Source: Streptomyces rhizoryzae (GTDB lineage Bacteria > Actinomycetota > Actinomycetes > Streptomycetales > Streptomycetaceae). Taken from it: a stretch of 64,000 nt of DNA. Each line of letters opens with the position of its first letter. Position 1 is the first letter of the stretch. A program made the translations under genes and the position numbers. The notes under the pieces are model-generated. The model worked only from the letters and a program-made list of their open reading frames with translations. It searched no databases and had not been told where the DNA came from. Location: the NCBI RefSeq assembly GCF_023155275.1, contig NZ_JALMUV010000012.1, forward strand, positions 1 to 64,000, written 5' to 3'. Below are positions 18,085 to 27,230 of the stretch, piece by piece.

Positions 18085-18726
18085 ATGGCACTAGACGGCA
18101 ACGGGAGCGAGCACGCCCGCCCGGCGTCCGGGGCGCGGCGGGCCCCGGCCGGCGCCGCCGTGCTGCGGGAGGACAAGACCGCCGCGATCCGCGCGGCGGT
18201 CTTCGAGGAACTGGCCGCGGTCGGCTTCGCCCGGATGTCCATCGAGGGCATCGCCCGGCGGGCCGGCGTCGGCAAGACCGCCGTCTACCGCCGCTGGCGC
18301 TCCAAACTGCACCTGGTCCTGGACGTGGTCTCGGCGGTCGCCGCGGCCGGGCTGCCGGCCCCCGACACCGGGACGCTGCGCGGCGACGTGCGGATGCTGC
18401 TGGAGGTCGCCGCCCGGGCGCTGCGGCACCCGATGGCCTCGCAGATCATCCCGGACCTGCTGGCCGAGGCGGCGCGCAGCCCGGAGCTGGCCGCGGCGCT
18501 GAAGACCGCGCTGCACGACAGCCAGGAGGGCGTGGCGGCGGCGATGGTGGCGCGGGCGGTGGAGCGCGGGGAACTGCCCGCGGACGTGGACTCCCGGCTG
18601 GCGCTCGACCTGCTGACCGGGCCGCTGTACTGGCGGCTGCTGGTGGTGCGCGACGAGGTGCCCGCGGGGTACCTCGACGCGCTGGCGGGGTCGGTGGCGG
18701 CGGCGCTGGGCGCGGAGACCCTCTAG
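18085..18726 (+). CDS. TetR/AcrR family transcriptional regulator
   Basis: 213 residues. After a 25-residue basic leader, the DNA-binding domain occupies about 28-75, with the helix-turn-helix MSIEGIARRAGVGKTAVYRRW. The C-terminal ligand-binding half contains GTLRGDVRMLLEVAARALRHPM and LLTGPLYWRLLVVRDEV, the TetR_C_16-like pattern common in Streptomyces. ATG 18085 is leaderless (TAGGAT box 6 bases upstream). Divergent position makes control of the TagGH-like exporter likely; the effector is unknown. Confidence 0.9.
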   Translation: MALDGNGSEHARPASGARRAPAGAAVLREDKTAAIRAAVFEELAAVGFARMSIEGIARRAGVGKTAVYRRWRSKLHLVLDVVSAVAAAGLPAPDTGTLRGDVRMLLEVAARALRHPMASQIIPDLLAEAARSPELAAALKTALHDSQEGVAAAMVARAVERGELPADVDSRLALDLLTGPLYWRLLVVRDEVPAGYLDALAGSVAAALGAETL

Positions 18727-18764
18727 CTAGCGGGCGCCCGGCGCCGCCCGGGGGCCGGCGGGAC

Positions 18765-20408
18765 TCACGCCTTCTTCCAGAGCGTCACCTTGGTGGTGAA
18801 GTCCGGCATGCCGCTCTCCGCGTTCGGGGTCATGCCGGTGATCTCCATCATCGCCAGGTCGCCGTCGGTGGTCCGGGTGCACAGCAGCGTGCCGACGTGG
18901 ATCGTCCGGCCCTTGTTCAGCTCCTCGCGGCGCACCTGGCCGGGCAGCACGTCGGCCCGGGCGCCCTCCTGGCACGCCCGGGCGGTGCGGCCGGTGCTGC
19001 GGCCCATCGGGGTCTTGAACTCCAGGCCGATCCCGGAGACGCCCTCGTAGAGGATCTCGTAGGGGGAGTCGTCGAGCTGGACCTGGGTCTCGGCCCGGGG
19101 GACGTCGAGGTCGACGGAGGTGGTGCCGGCCGCGGCGGGGGAGTGCAGGGCGAACGGCCGGTCCTTGAAGACGACCTGGTAGCCGGCGTCGCCGTCGGGC
19201 GTGGCGGAGTGCTCCGGCGGGGTGGAGCCCTTGGTGGGGCCGGTGGCGGGCGGGTGTGCGGCGGTGCCGCCGGCGCGGGCCACCGTCCAGGTGGCGGCGG
19301 CCACCGCGACCAGCGCGGCCGCGCCGAGCACCACCCGCAGCGCGCGCCCGCCGGTCCGGGTGGCGGCGGGCGGCGGGGTGCCGGTGCCCGTGGCCGGCGC
19401 CGCCTGCGGCCCGCCGGGCGGCGGGGGCGCGGTGCCGGTGCGGGTCGCGGCCCGGTGGGGGCCGGCGACCTCGGTGGGGGTGTAGCCGGGGCCCTGGGCG
19501 GGGGCGTGGCCGGGCGGCGGCGGGGCCGCGGCCGGGGGCGGTTCCGGCAGCTGCCGGGCGGCGCGCTCGCGGCGGGCGATCTCGGTGGCCAGGGCGTCCG
19601 GCAGCCAGCCGCCGACGTCGCGCGGCCCGTGGCCGGACGCCTCCTGGCACAGCGCCGCCAGGTCGGCCGGCGCGGGCCGCTCCCCGGGGTCGGCGGCCAG
19701 GCACCGGGTCAGCAGCGGCCGCAGCGCGTCCGGGTAGCCGGACAGGTCCGGGGGCCGCAGCGCGGTGTTGGCGATCCGGGCCGCCACGGTGATGGCGGCG
19801 CCGTCCCCGTACGGGTGCCGCCCGGTGGCCGCGACCGCCGCGACCAGGCCCAGCGAGAAGACGTCGGCGGCCGCGGTGACCTGCTCGCCGCCGGCGTGCT
19901 CCGGGGACATGTACTGCGGGGTGCCGATGAAGCCGCCGCTGCGGGTGAGCTGGGTGGCGTCGGCGGCGCGGGCGATGCCGAAGTCGATGAGGTAGGGGCC
20001 CTGCGGGCCGAGCAGGACGTTGCTGGGCTTGAGGTCGCGGTGGACGACCCCGGCGGCGTGCACCGAGCCCAGTGCCCCGGCCGCCGCGCCGACCAGCCGG
20101 AAGACCGCCGGCAGCGGCAGCGGGCCGGCCCGCAGCGCCTCGTCGAGCGGCAGGCCGGGGATGAACGCGGTGGCCAGCCAGGGGAGTTCACCGCTGGTGT
20201 CGTGGTCGAGCACCGGCACGATGTGGTAGCCCTGCACCCGCCGGGCCGCCCGCACCTCCTGCTCGAAGCGGTCGCGGAAGTCCGGGTCCTGGCCGAACTC
20301 GCGGCGGATGACCTTCAGGGCGGCGGGCTGGTTGCCGCGGGTGCGGGTGAGGTACACCGACCCCATCCCGCCCTCGCCGAGCCGCGCCAGCAGCCGGTAG
20401 CCGGCCAC
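18765..20408 (-). CDS. Membrane-bound Ser/Thr protein kinase (Hanks type)
   Basis: 547 residues from GTG 20408. The kinase domain has GEGGMGSV (11-18), K32, HRDLKPSN (123-130), DFG (142-144) and SPEHAGGE. A Pro-rich linker, one membrane span (about 353-375) and a 170-residue external domain without PASTA repeats follow. It ends KVTLWKKA. The GTG start leaves only 10 residues before the Gly loop. The frame continues upstream and encodes 33 more residues in kinase style (EVFRPLRADDPRE), reaching ATC at 20507 that follows GGGGGAGG at ideal spacing, with TAGGTT further up. The true protein is probably 580 residues, initiated at a non-standard ATC or at an ATG mutated to ATC. Targets are unknown. 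Confidence 0.92.
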   Translation of the reverse strand: MAGYRLLARLGEGGMGSVYLTRTRGNQPAALKVIRREFGQDPDFRDRFEQEVRAARRVQGYHIVPVLDHDTSGELPWLATAFIPGLPLDEALRAGPLPLPAVFRLVGAAAGALGSVHAAGVVHRDLKPSNVLLGPQGPYLIDFGIARAADATQLTRSGGFIGTPQYMSPEHAGGEQVTAAADVFSLGLVAAVAATGRHPYGDGAAITVAARIANTALRPPDLSGYPDALRPLLTRCLAADPGERPAPADLAALCQEASGHGPRDVGGWLPDALATEIARRERAARQLPEPPPAAAPPPPGHAPAQGPGYTPTEVAGPHRAATRTGTAPPPPGGPQAAPATGTGTPPPAATRTGGRALRVVLGAAALVAVAAATWTVARAGGTAAHPPATGPTKGSTPPEHSATPDGDAGYQVVFKDRPFALHSPAAAGTTSVDLDVPRAETQVQLDDSPYEILYEGVSGIGLEFKTPMGRSTGRTARACQEGARADVLPGQVRREELNKGRTIHVGTLLCTRTTDGDLAMMEITGMTPNAESGMPDFTTKVTLWKKA

Positions 20409-20735
20409 CTCCCGCGGGTCGTCGGCGCGCAGCGGGCGGAAGACCTCGCCGCCGTCCGGCGGACCGCCGGGGCCCGTGCCGGTGCCGTAGGTGCCGTGCG
20501 TACTGATGCCGCGCCTCCCCCGATCGAAACCTACCGGGGGGATGGTATCCGCACGGCCGTACGGGAGCGGGGTGCGCAGGCCCCAACTCGGCGGTGCCGG
20601 GCGGTGGTCCGGGACGCGGCGGCCCGGCGCCCCGGACGGGCCGCTTGGGCGGGGCCGGCCACACGCCGTCAGGTTGTCGGGCTCTTACGGCATTTCGGGC
20701 GCGCGGTATCGGGGCCGCCCGCAAATACTGGGGAG

Positions 20736-22952
20736 GTGCCCCGGTCAGGACCGCCAGGACCCCCGATCGCGCGCCGTCGGCTGCTCCAGGTCGCCGGCGG
20801 CGCCGTCCTCACGGCCACCGCGGGCGCCGGCGTCTGGGCCTGGCTCTCCCCGGACGTGACCCGCCCGGCCCCGCCGGCCCGCGAGCAGGAGTCCGCCGAG
20901 GAACCGGACGACCAGGTGTTCCTGCACGTCATCGCGCATCCGGACGACGGGCTGTTCTTCATGAACCCCAATCTGGAGCAGGCCATCCGCAGCGGCGCCC
21001 GGACCGTCACGGTGTGCCTGACCGGCGGCGAGTCCGACGGGCGGAACGCGCCGCGCGGCAGCGCCCGGCACGGCACGGTGGTCCCCGACCGGGCCGCGTT
21101 CGCCCGGGCCCGGGTCAACGGGCTGCTCGCCGCGCACGCCCGGATGGCCACCGGCGACCCGGGCGCCGTCTGGGACGCCGAGGCCCGCAGCGTGCTCCGC
21201 GGCTTCCAGGTGGAGGTGCAGACGCTGCGCGCCGCCCCCCAGCACCAGCTGGTCTTCCTGGAGCTGGTCGAGGCCCGCGCGGTGTACCTGCCGCGCGCCG
21301 TCAGCCTGCGCGCCCTCTGGCTGGGCGCGGCCGGTACGCTCCCCACGCTGCGCCCCGAGGGCAGCCCGGTCCAGCGGGAGTTCCGCTACACCCGCGACCA
21401 GGTCACCGACACCCTGGCCGCGCTGCTGGACTGGGTGCGGCCCACCGTCGTCCGCACCCTGGACCCCAACGCGGTGCACTCCCCCAAGGAGCTGCCGCCG
21501 GCCCCCGACCCCCGCCTGGCCGGCCTGCGCTACTACGACCACCAGGACCACACCGCCTCCGCCCACTTCACCCAGGCGGCGCTGGCCCGCTACTGGGGGC
21601 GCGGCCGCCCGGCCCCGGCCATCGTGGAGAACTACCTCGGTTACGAGATGGGCGCGCTGCCCCACGACCTGGACCTGCCGGCCTCCCGCCGCAAGGCCGG
21701 CACGCTGAACGTCTACGGCTGGGCCGACCACCGGCGCTGCGGCGACCCGGCGGGCTGCGGCGACCGCAAGGTCGGCGGCTCGGCCCTCAACGGCGGCCCG
21801 CGCAACTGGACCCGCTCCACCCGGCTGCGCGCCCCCGGCTCCAACGCCTGGGTGCGCCCGGCCCGGGACGGGCGGCTGGTGGCGTTCGCGGTGCTGGGCG
21901 GGGCGGCGTACTGCTGGGCGGAGACCGCGCCGGGCAGCGGGCGGTTCGGGGCCCCGGAACGGGCCGGCGGGGAGATGCTCCAGGGGCAGCTGCACGCGGT
22001 GCGGCTGCCGGACGGCGCGTTCTGCCTGTTCGCCTCCCGGACGGTGCTGCCGGGGCCGGACACCGACCACTGCCGGGAGCTGGTCACCGCGCGGCAGACC
22101 GCCACCCGGCGGGACGGGGTGCCGGTGTTCGGGGAGTGGGAGTCGCTGGGGACGCCGGACCCGGAGCCGGTCCGGTCGCTGGAGACCGGCTTCCCGGCCG
22201 CGGTGGCGGCCCCGGACGGCACCCTGCACGTCTTCGCGCGGGCCTGGGACGGCGGCATCGGCCACCGCAGCCGGCCGCGCGGCGGGGTGTGGACGCCGTG
22301 GGGCCGGCTGGAGGGCCCGGCCGGGGTCGGCACCCTCAAGGCGTCCCCGCAGATCGTCGACGGGATCGACGCATGCGTGGACGACGGGGGGCTGCTCCAC
22401 GTGGTGGCGCCGAGCGCCCGCACGGTGCAGCACTGGGTGTCCAAGGAGCCGGGGCAGGTGCCGCGGCCGGGCGCGGCCACCGGGCTGCCGGAGCCGGCCG
22501 GCCCGGTCAGCGTGGTGCCGCTGCCCGGGGGCCTGGTGCGGATCGCCTACCGGCAGGCGGAGACCGCCCGGGTGCTGATCGCCGAACGGCAGCGGGCGAT
22601 CGGCAGCTGGCGGGTCTCCGCGCAGTGCGAGCGGGCCGGCGGCTACGGGCGGGTGGCGCTGGCCGCGGCCGGGAGCGGCGACCGGATGGTGCTGGCCGCC
22701 CGGGACGACGCGGGGGACGTCCGGGTGGCGATGGCGCAGACCGCGCCCAAGCCGTGGCAGCGCTGCCGGCTGGCGCACTCGGCGGCGGCCGGGGTGGCGC
22801 CCGACGCGGCCGGCCGGGCGGTGCTGGTCGCGCTCGGCAACGACGGCCGGCTGTACGCGGCCCGGCAGCACCGGGCCGGGCAGACCGCGCCGTTCCAGGG
22901 CTGGCGGGTTCAGGCCGCCCCGCCGGAGCGCTCCGGCGGCGCCCCGGGCTGA
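20736..22952 (+). CDS. Secreted PIG-L family deacetylase with C-terminal propeller-like domain
   Basis: 738 residues. The N-terminus shows a twin-arginine-type signal (ARRRLLQVAGGAVLTATAG, residues 12-30), so export by Tat is likely. The PIG-L fold follows (about 60-330) with the zinc-binding AHPDDG (67-72) and later YYDHQDHTA, features of LmbE/MshB enzymes that deacetylate N-acetylglucosaminyl compounds. The C-terminal 400 residues have repeats of the type AWVRPARDGRLVAFAVL, LHAVRLPDGAFCLFA and AAVAAPDGTLHVFARAWD, a PLL-like beta-propeller pattern that may bind sugars. GTG 20736 is the only start near the signal. The gene diverges from the kinase, and its 3' end overlaps the convergent GtrA gene by 43 bases. 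Confidence 0.88.
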   Translation: MPRSGPPGPPIARRRLLQVAGGAVLTATAGAGVWAWLSPDVTRPAPPAREQESAEEPDDQVFLHVIAHPDDGLFFMNPNLEQAIRSGARTVTVCLTGGESDGRNAPRGSARHGTVVPDRAAFARARVNGLLAAHARMATGDPGAVWDAEARSVLRGFQVEVQTLRAAPQHQLVFLELVEARAVYLPRAVSLRALWLGAAGTLPTLRPEGSPVQREFRYTRDQVTDTLAALLDWVRPTVVRTLDPNAVHSPKELPPAPDPRLAGLRYYDHQDHTASAHFTQAALARYWGRGRPAPAIVENYLGYEMGALPHDLDLPASRRKAGTLNVYGWADHRRCGDPAGCGDRKVGGSALNGGPRNWTRSTRLRAPGSNAWVRPARDGRLVAFAVLGGAAYCWAETAPGSGRFGAPERAGGEMLQGQLHAVRLPDGAFCLFASRTVLPGPDTDHCRELVTARQTATRRDGVPVFGEWESLGTPDPEPVRSLETGFPAAVAAPDGTLHVFARAWDGGIGHRSRPRGGVWTPWGRLEGPAGVGTLKASPQIVDGIDACVDDGGLLHVVAPSARTVQHWVSKEPGQVPRPGAATGLPEPAGPVSVVPLPGGLVRIAYRQAETARVLIAERQRAIGSWRVSAQCERAGGYGRVALAAAGSGDRMVLAARDDAGDVRVAMAQTAPKPWQRCRLAHSAAAGVAPDAAGRAVLVALGNDGRLYAARQHRAGQTAPFQGWRVQAAPPERSGGAPG

Positions 22953-23359
22953 GCCCCCCGCGCGCCGCGGCGGGCCGGGGGCCGCAGGATCCGCCGGGAG
23001 ACCGCGAAGGTGACCGGAAGCGCCAGCAGCGCGGCGGCCAGCGGCGCCGCCGCGCTGTCCATCCCCAGCCAGCTCACCAGCGCCACCAGCCCGGCGCTCT
23101 GCACCGCGTAGTTGGTGACCTGGGTCAGCGGGAAGAGCAGGAACTTCTTCCAGCTGGGGCGGGTGCGGTAGGTGAAGTAGGTGTTGAGGAAGAACGAGCC
23201 GACCAGGCTGAGGGCGAACGCCGCCGAGTACGCCGCGAAGTACGGCAGCACCCGGTGCAGCGGCAGGTAACAGGCGTAGAACGTCGCGGTGTTGACGGCG
23301 CCGACCAGCGCGAACCGGGCCATCTGGCCCCAGGGGACCGCGACGGCCGGGCGGCGCAT
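22910..23359 (-). CDS. GtrA family membrane protein
   Basis: 149 residues with four predicted spans, beginning at FALVGAVNTATFYACYLPL, the diagnostic start of the GtrA family (Pfam GtrA/DPMS_TMD). These small proteins help flip or position polyprenyl-phosphate sugars used in cell-surface glycosylation. The ATG overlaps the stop of the upstream glycosyltransferase (TGATG), so the two are translationally coupled and form a GtrA/GtrB pair. The C-terminus is basic (RRILRPPARRGARG). An internal ATG (MARFALVG) is a possible alternative start. It overlaps the convergent PIG-L gene by 43 bases. Confidence 0.92.
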   Translation of the reverse strand: MRRPAVAVPWGQMARFALVGAVNTATFYACYLPLHRVLPYFAAYSAAFALSLVGSFFLNTYFTYRTRPSWKKFLLFPLTQVTNYAVQSAGLVALVSWLGMDSAAAPLAAALLALPVTFAVSRRILRPPARRGARGAQPGAPPERSGGAA

Positions 23360-24351
23360 CAGCGGGACCGCGGGGCGGCCGCCGCGGTCCCGGGCGGGGC
23401 GGGGGCGTGCACCGGGGCGGGGGCGGGCGCGGCGCCGTCGCTCTCCTTGACCAGGAAGTGCGGCCGCCGCTTGGTCTCGTAGTAGATCCGCCCGATGTAC
23501 TCGCCGATCAGCCCGAGCATCACCATCTGTAGGCCGCCCAGGCCCACGATGATGGCCACCAGCGTCACGTAGCCGGGTGCGGTGACCCCGCCGGCGACGG
23601 CCGCGCCGATGACCCAGCAGGCGTAGAGCGCGGCGAGCGTCGCCAGGCCCAGCCCGGCGTAGATGGCGGCGCGCAGCGGGCGGCAGTTGAACGAGATCAT
23701 CCCGTCGATGCCGTAGTTGACCAGCGAGCCGAAGCGCCACTTGGTCTCGCCGGCCTCGCGGGCGGCGTTGCGGTAGTCGAAGGTGACGGTGTCGAAGCCG
23801 ATCCAGGAGAACAGCCCCTTGGAGAAGCGGTTGTACTCGGGCAGCGACACCAGCGCGTCCACCGCCTTGCGGGACAGCAGCCGGAAGTCGCCCGCGCCGT
23901 CGACCAGTTCGACGTCGACCCAGGTGTTGACGGCGCGGTAGTACAGGCGGCTCAGGGCGGTGCGCAGCCGCCGGTCGCCGTCCCGGCTGCGCCGGGCGAT
24001 GACCTGGTCGTGGCCGAGCTGGTAGAGGTCGAGCATCTTCTCGATCAGCCCGGGCGGGTGCTGGAGGTCGGCGTCCATGAGGATCACCGCGTCGCCGGTG
24101 GCCGCCTTGAGGCCGGCCAGCATCGCCGGTTCCTTGCCGAAGTTGCGGCTGAAGGAGAGGTAGCGGGTGGTGCCGCGGTGCTGCTGGGCGAGGGCGCGCA
24201 GCCGCGGGAGCGTCCCGTCGCGGCTGCCGTCGTCCACGTAGCACAGCTCGTACTCGACCGCGAGGCGGGTGAGGACGGCGCGCAGCTGGTCGTCGAAACG
24301 GCCTATGACGGCTTCTTCGTTGTAGCAGGGCACGACGATGGAGAGCTTCAT
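23359..24351 (-). CDS. GtrB/DPM1-type family 2 glycosyltransferase
   Basis: 330 residues. The GT-A domain has DDGS (40-43) and DADLQHPP (93-100), the signature of polyprenyl-phosphate sugar transferases such as GtrB and dolichol-phosphate mannose synthase. FSRNFGKEPAMLAGL and WRFGSLVNYGIDG are also typical. Two C-terminal spans (about 233-255 and 268-292) are followed by YIGRIYYETKRRPHF. It should charge undecaprenyl phosphate with a hexose on the inner membrane face, for GtrA to flip and an external transferase to use. The adjacent YfhO-like protein is the obvious candidate for that last step. ATG 24351 has AAAGG upstream. Confidence 0.94.
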   Translation of the reverse strand: MKLSIVVPCYNEEAVIGRFDDQLRAVLTRLAVEYELCYVDDGSRDGTLPRLRALAQQHRGTTRYLSFSRNFGKEPAMLAGLKAATGDAVILMDADLQHPPGLIEKMLDLYQLGHDQVIARRSRDGDRRLRTALSRLYYRAVNTWVDVELVDGAGDFRLLSRKAVDALVSLPEYNRFSKGLFSWIGFDTVTFDYRNAAREAGETKWRFGSLVNYGIDGMISFNCRPLRAAIYAGLGLATLAALYACWVIGAAVAGGVTAPGYVTLVAIIVGLGGLQMVMLGLIGEYIGRIYYETKRRPHFLVKESDGAAPAPAPVHAPAPPGTAAAAPRSR

Positions 24352-24412
24352 GGGCGGGCCTTTTCGCCGGGGACAGGGGGCGGCCGAGGTGGCCGTCCCC
24401 TGAAAGGCCATT

Positions 24413-27067
24413 TTACGAATCGGGACGAAGTGCACTATTCGGGCGGCTACTCGGGGTGAGCCGCCGCTTCCGGCGCAGCGCCCCGGCCCCCGCCACCCCG
24501 CCGGTCACCAGCGCCCCCGCCCCGCTCGCCGCCAGCCCGGCGGTCAGCCCCGGCGGCACGTAGGTGCAGGTCAGCCGGGTCGCGCCGGCGGGCAGCGGGA
24601 CGGCCGCCAGCCCGCCGAACACCCCCGGCGCCCGCGTCGGCCCGCCGTCCACCGAACAGCCCCACCCGGGCACCGCCGGCAGCGCCGCCACCGCGGTCCC
24701 GGCGGGCCCCGGCCGCAGCCGCGCGGTCAGCCCGTGGCCGCCCGCGGTCAGCCGTACCGGCCCTTCCAGCGCCCGCACCGCCGCGGCGAGCCGGCCCGGC
24801 GGCAGGCAGCCCACCGCCCGCTCCGGCACGTACGGCAGGCCGGGGCCGGCGAGCCGCACCCGCACCACGCCGTCCGCGGGCACCGTCCCCAGCGGCCGCA
24901 GCGGATCGGCGGTGGTGTCCCACCGGCCCACCGCCTGCCAGGGCGTCCCCGGACCGGCGACCTCGCCCGCGAACCACGGCAGGTACGCGAGCGCCAGGCC
25001 GCCCGGGGTGCAGCGCGCGGTGAAGACCGTGCCGCCGCCCTCGGGGGCCGCCGCGCCGGGCGGGCCGGCGGGCTGCGGCCGGGCCGGCAGCGTCCAGCCG
25101 CCGGGGGCCCGGGCCGGGGCCGCGCCGCCGGCCGGCACCAGCCGCGGCACCTCGTAGACCCGGGCGCCCAGTACCCGCTCCTGGCGGGCGAAGACGGTGT
25201 CCGGGCCGGGCGGGGGCAGCGGGCCGCGCCGCACGGTCAGCAGCGGCGCCGCGGGGCCGCGCACCACGGTGTACCGGCCGCGCGGCCCGCCGCCCGGCGG
25301 CGGCAGCTGGGAGTTGCTCACGGCCATCAGCGCGCGCCCCACCGGGTCCTCGAAGCTGAGCGTGTGCCGGCCCCTGATGTACCAGCCGGCGCCCAGCGCG
25401 TGCAGGGCCCGGGCGGTCGCGGCCGGCACGTAGCTGCTGTAGTACGCGCCGCCCTCGCCGCCGAGCAGCAGCGGATCGTTGTCGGCGTACTCGTGCGGTC
25501 CCGGGTCCGTACGGGAGCGCGGCCAGTCGTCGCGGGCCAGCAGCCCCCGCCGGGTGGCCAGCGCCCCGTCGGTCAGCGTCAGCTTCGGCCGGAACCACGG
25601 GATGGTGTCCCGGACGGCCGTCACCGCGAACGCCGTGTACGCGGCGGTCGCCGTGACCGCGGCGGCCAGCACCGCGGTGGCCGCCGCCCGCACCCGGGGC
25701 CGGCCCCCGGCCGGCGCCGCCCGCACCCACAGCGCCCCCAGCACCACCGCCCCGCCGCCGGCCACCACCGTCCACGTCGCCGGCCCCACCGCCGCCCGGT
25801 CCCGCAGGCAGCACAGCGCCACCGCGACCACCCCGGCGCCGGCGGCCAGCTCACGCCGCCGCGGCCGGTGCGCCAGCGCCAGCCACGCGATCATCACCAG
25901 CACCCCGCTGAGCACGAACGCGGCCCGGAACGGACTCCCGTTGGGCAGCGCCAGCCCGTGCCACACCAGCACGGCCGGACGCCAGCCGAACGACGCGCCG
26001 ATCCCCGCCGCCAGCAGCGTCCAGCCCGCCCGCACCCGGCCCGGCACCGCCCGGACGAACGGGAAGGCGGCCACCAGCAGCAGCGCCGCCACCCCCACCG
26101 CGAGGTTCGGGGCCGGCACCGCGGCGTGCCCGCCCGGCAGCAGCTGCGCCAGCTGGTCCGGCAGCGGCGGCGGGCCCCCGAAGACCGCCTCGGGCGCCGG
26201 CTGCGCGGCCCGGCTGGCCCGGAACGTCACCGTCAGCACCGGCGCGGCCAGCGCGATCCCGGCCGCCGCCATGGCCGCCGCCCGGCCCGCCGACCGCAGC
26301 CGCGCGCCGCCCGGCCCGGCGTCCCCGGTCAGCAGCCGCACCGCCAGCACCAGCCCGGTGGCCAGGGTGGCCATCGCCGCGGTGTAGAAGTTCCCGGCCC
26401 AGGCGAGCGCCACCAGCAGCGTCCCGGCCACCCAGCGCACCCGCCGCAGGCACCAGTCCGCGGCGATGCCGAGCAGCGGCAGCGAGACCAGGCCCCACAT
26501 CCACATCGGATCGGCGAACCCGTCGTTCAGCACCCAGGCGCACAGCCCGTACCCCACCGCCAGCAGCGCCCGCAGCACCCCGGACCCGGGCCGCAGCCGC
26601 CCCAGGAAGACCGTCATCGCCGCGGCGCCCAGCCCGATGCAGCCCAGCGTCACCAGGAACACCGGCAGGTCCACCAGCTCCCGCGGGAACAGCCCGACCA
26701 GCCACGACAGCGGGTTCATCAGGTACGTGACGAAGTCCGGCAGGAACGGGACGCCGTACCCGCTGCCCCAGTTGAGGAAGAGGTCGCCGCGGGCGGTGCC
26801 GTGCAGCAGGTCCCACAGGTGGGCGTGGAACGGCACGAACTGGTTGCCCAGGTCGTTGACGGCGCGCGAGCGCGGTCCGAAGGGGTAGCTGCCGTACGCC
26901 GCCAGCGCCAGGCAGTACGCGCCCATGGACAGCAGCGCGGCGAGCGCCGGTGCGGCCGCCGGCCGAAAGGACCGGCCCACGGGTGTGGCGCGCCTCGCGT
27001 GCGACGGCGGGCGGGCAACCTCGCGGGCCCGGACGCCCTCTTGCGGTGCGGAAGGTGTCGGGCCCAC
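24413..27067 (-). CDS. YfhO family multi-span membrane protein
   Basis: 884 residues. After a 45-residue cytoplasmic leader come about 12 membrane spans to residue 480, then a large external domain and a last span near 855-875. The loop between the first spans reads NDLGNQFVPFHAHLWDLL and GTARGDLFLNWGSGYGVPF, the YfhO signature. The family uses lipid-linked sugars to glycosylate lipoteichoic acid or other wall polymers in Firmicutes. GTG 27067 is chosen for its GGGAGGAG ribosome-binding site 5-6 bases upstream; the frame extends further but without homology. It lies 61 bases upstream of the GtrB gene on the same strand, so YfhO-GtrB-GtrA form one sugar-decoration operon. Confidence 0.88.
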   Translation of the reverse strand: MGPTPSAPQEGVRAREVARPPSHARRATPVGRSFRPAAAPALAALLSMGAYCLALAAYGSYPFGPRSRAVNDLGNQFVPFHAHLWDLLHGTARGDLFLNWGSGYGVPFLPDFVTYLMNPLSWLVGLFPRELVDLPVFLVTLGCIGLGAAAMTVFLGRLRPGSGVLRALLAVGYGLCAWVLNDGFADPMWMWGLVSLPLLGIAADWCLRRVRWVAGTLLVALAWAGNFYTAAMATLATGLVLAVRLLTGDAGPGGARLRSAGRAAAMAAAGIALAAPVLTVTFRASRAAQPAPEAVFGGPPPLPDQLAQLLPGGHAAVPAPNLAVGVAALLLVAAFPFVRAVPGRVRAGWTLLAAGIGASFGWRPAVLVWHGLALPNGSPFRAAFVLSGVLVMIAWLALAHRPRRRELAAGAGVVAVALCCLRDRAAVGPATWTVVAGGGAVVLGALWVRAAPAGGRPRVRAAATAVLAAAVTATAAYTAFAVTAVRDTIPWFRPKLTLTDGALATRRGLLARDDWPRSRTDPGPHEYADNDPLLLGGEGGAYYSSYVPAATARALHALGAGWYIRGRHTLSFEDPVGRALMAVSNSQLPPPGGGPRGRYTVVRGPAAPLLTVRRGPLPPPGPDTVFARQERVLGARVYEVPRLVPAGGAAPARAPGGWTLPARPQPAGPPGAAAPEGGGTVFTARCTPGGLALAYLPWFAGEVAGPGTPWQAVGRWDTTADPLRPLGTVPADGVVRVRLAGPGLPYVPERAVGCLPPGRLAAAVRALEGPVRLTAGGHGLTARLRPGPAGTAVAALPAVPGWGCSVDGGPTRAPGVFGGLAAVPLPAGATRLTCTYVPPGLTAGLAASGAGALVTGGVAGAGALRRKRRLTPSSRPNSALRPDS

Positions 27068-27230
27068 CGTCGCTCCTCCCGGATCGGCGCGGCGGCCCGC
27101 GCACAGCAGGCAGCCACCGAGTTGTCTCGCTGACGCATGAGATGGCTTGATGTCTTGATAGTCCGTTTTACCCCGGAGGGGGCGGGGTAGGGCGGGGACC
27201 CGCAGGAAAGGAACGGAGGCCACACTTCCC

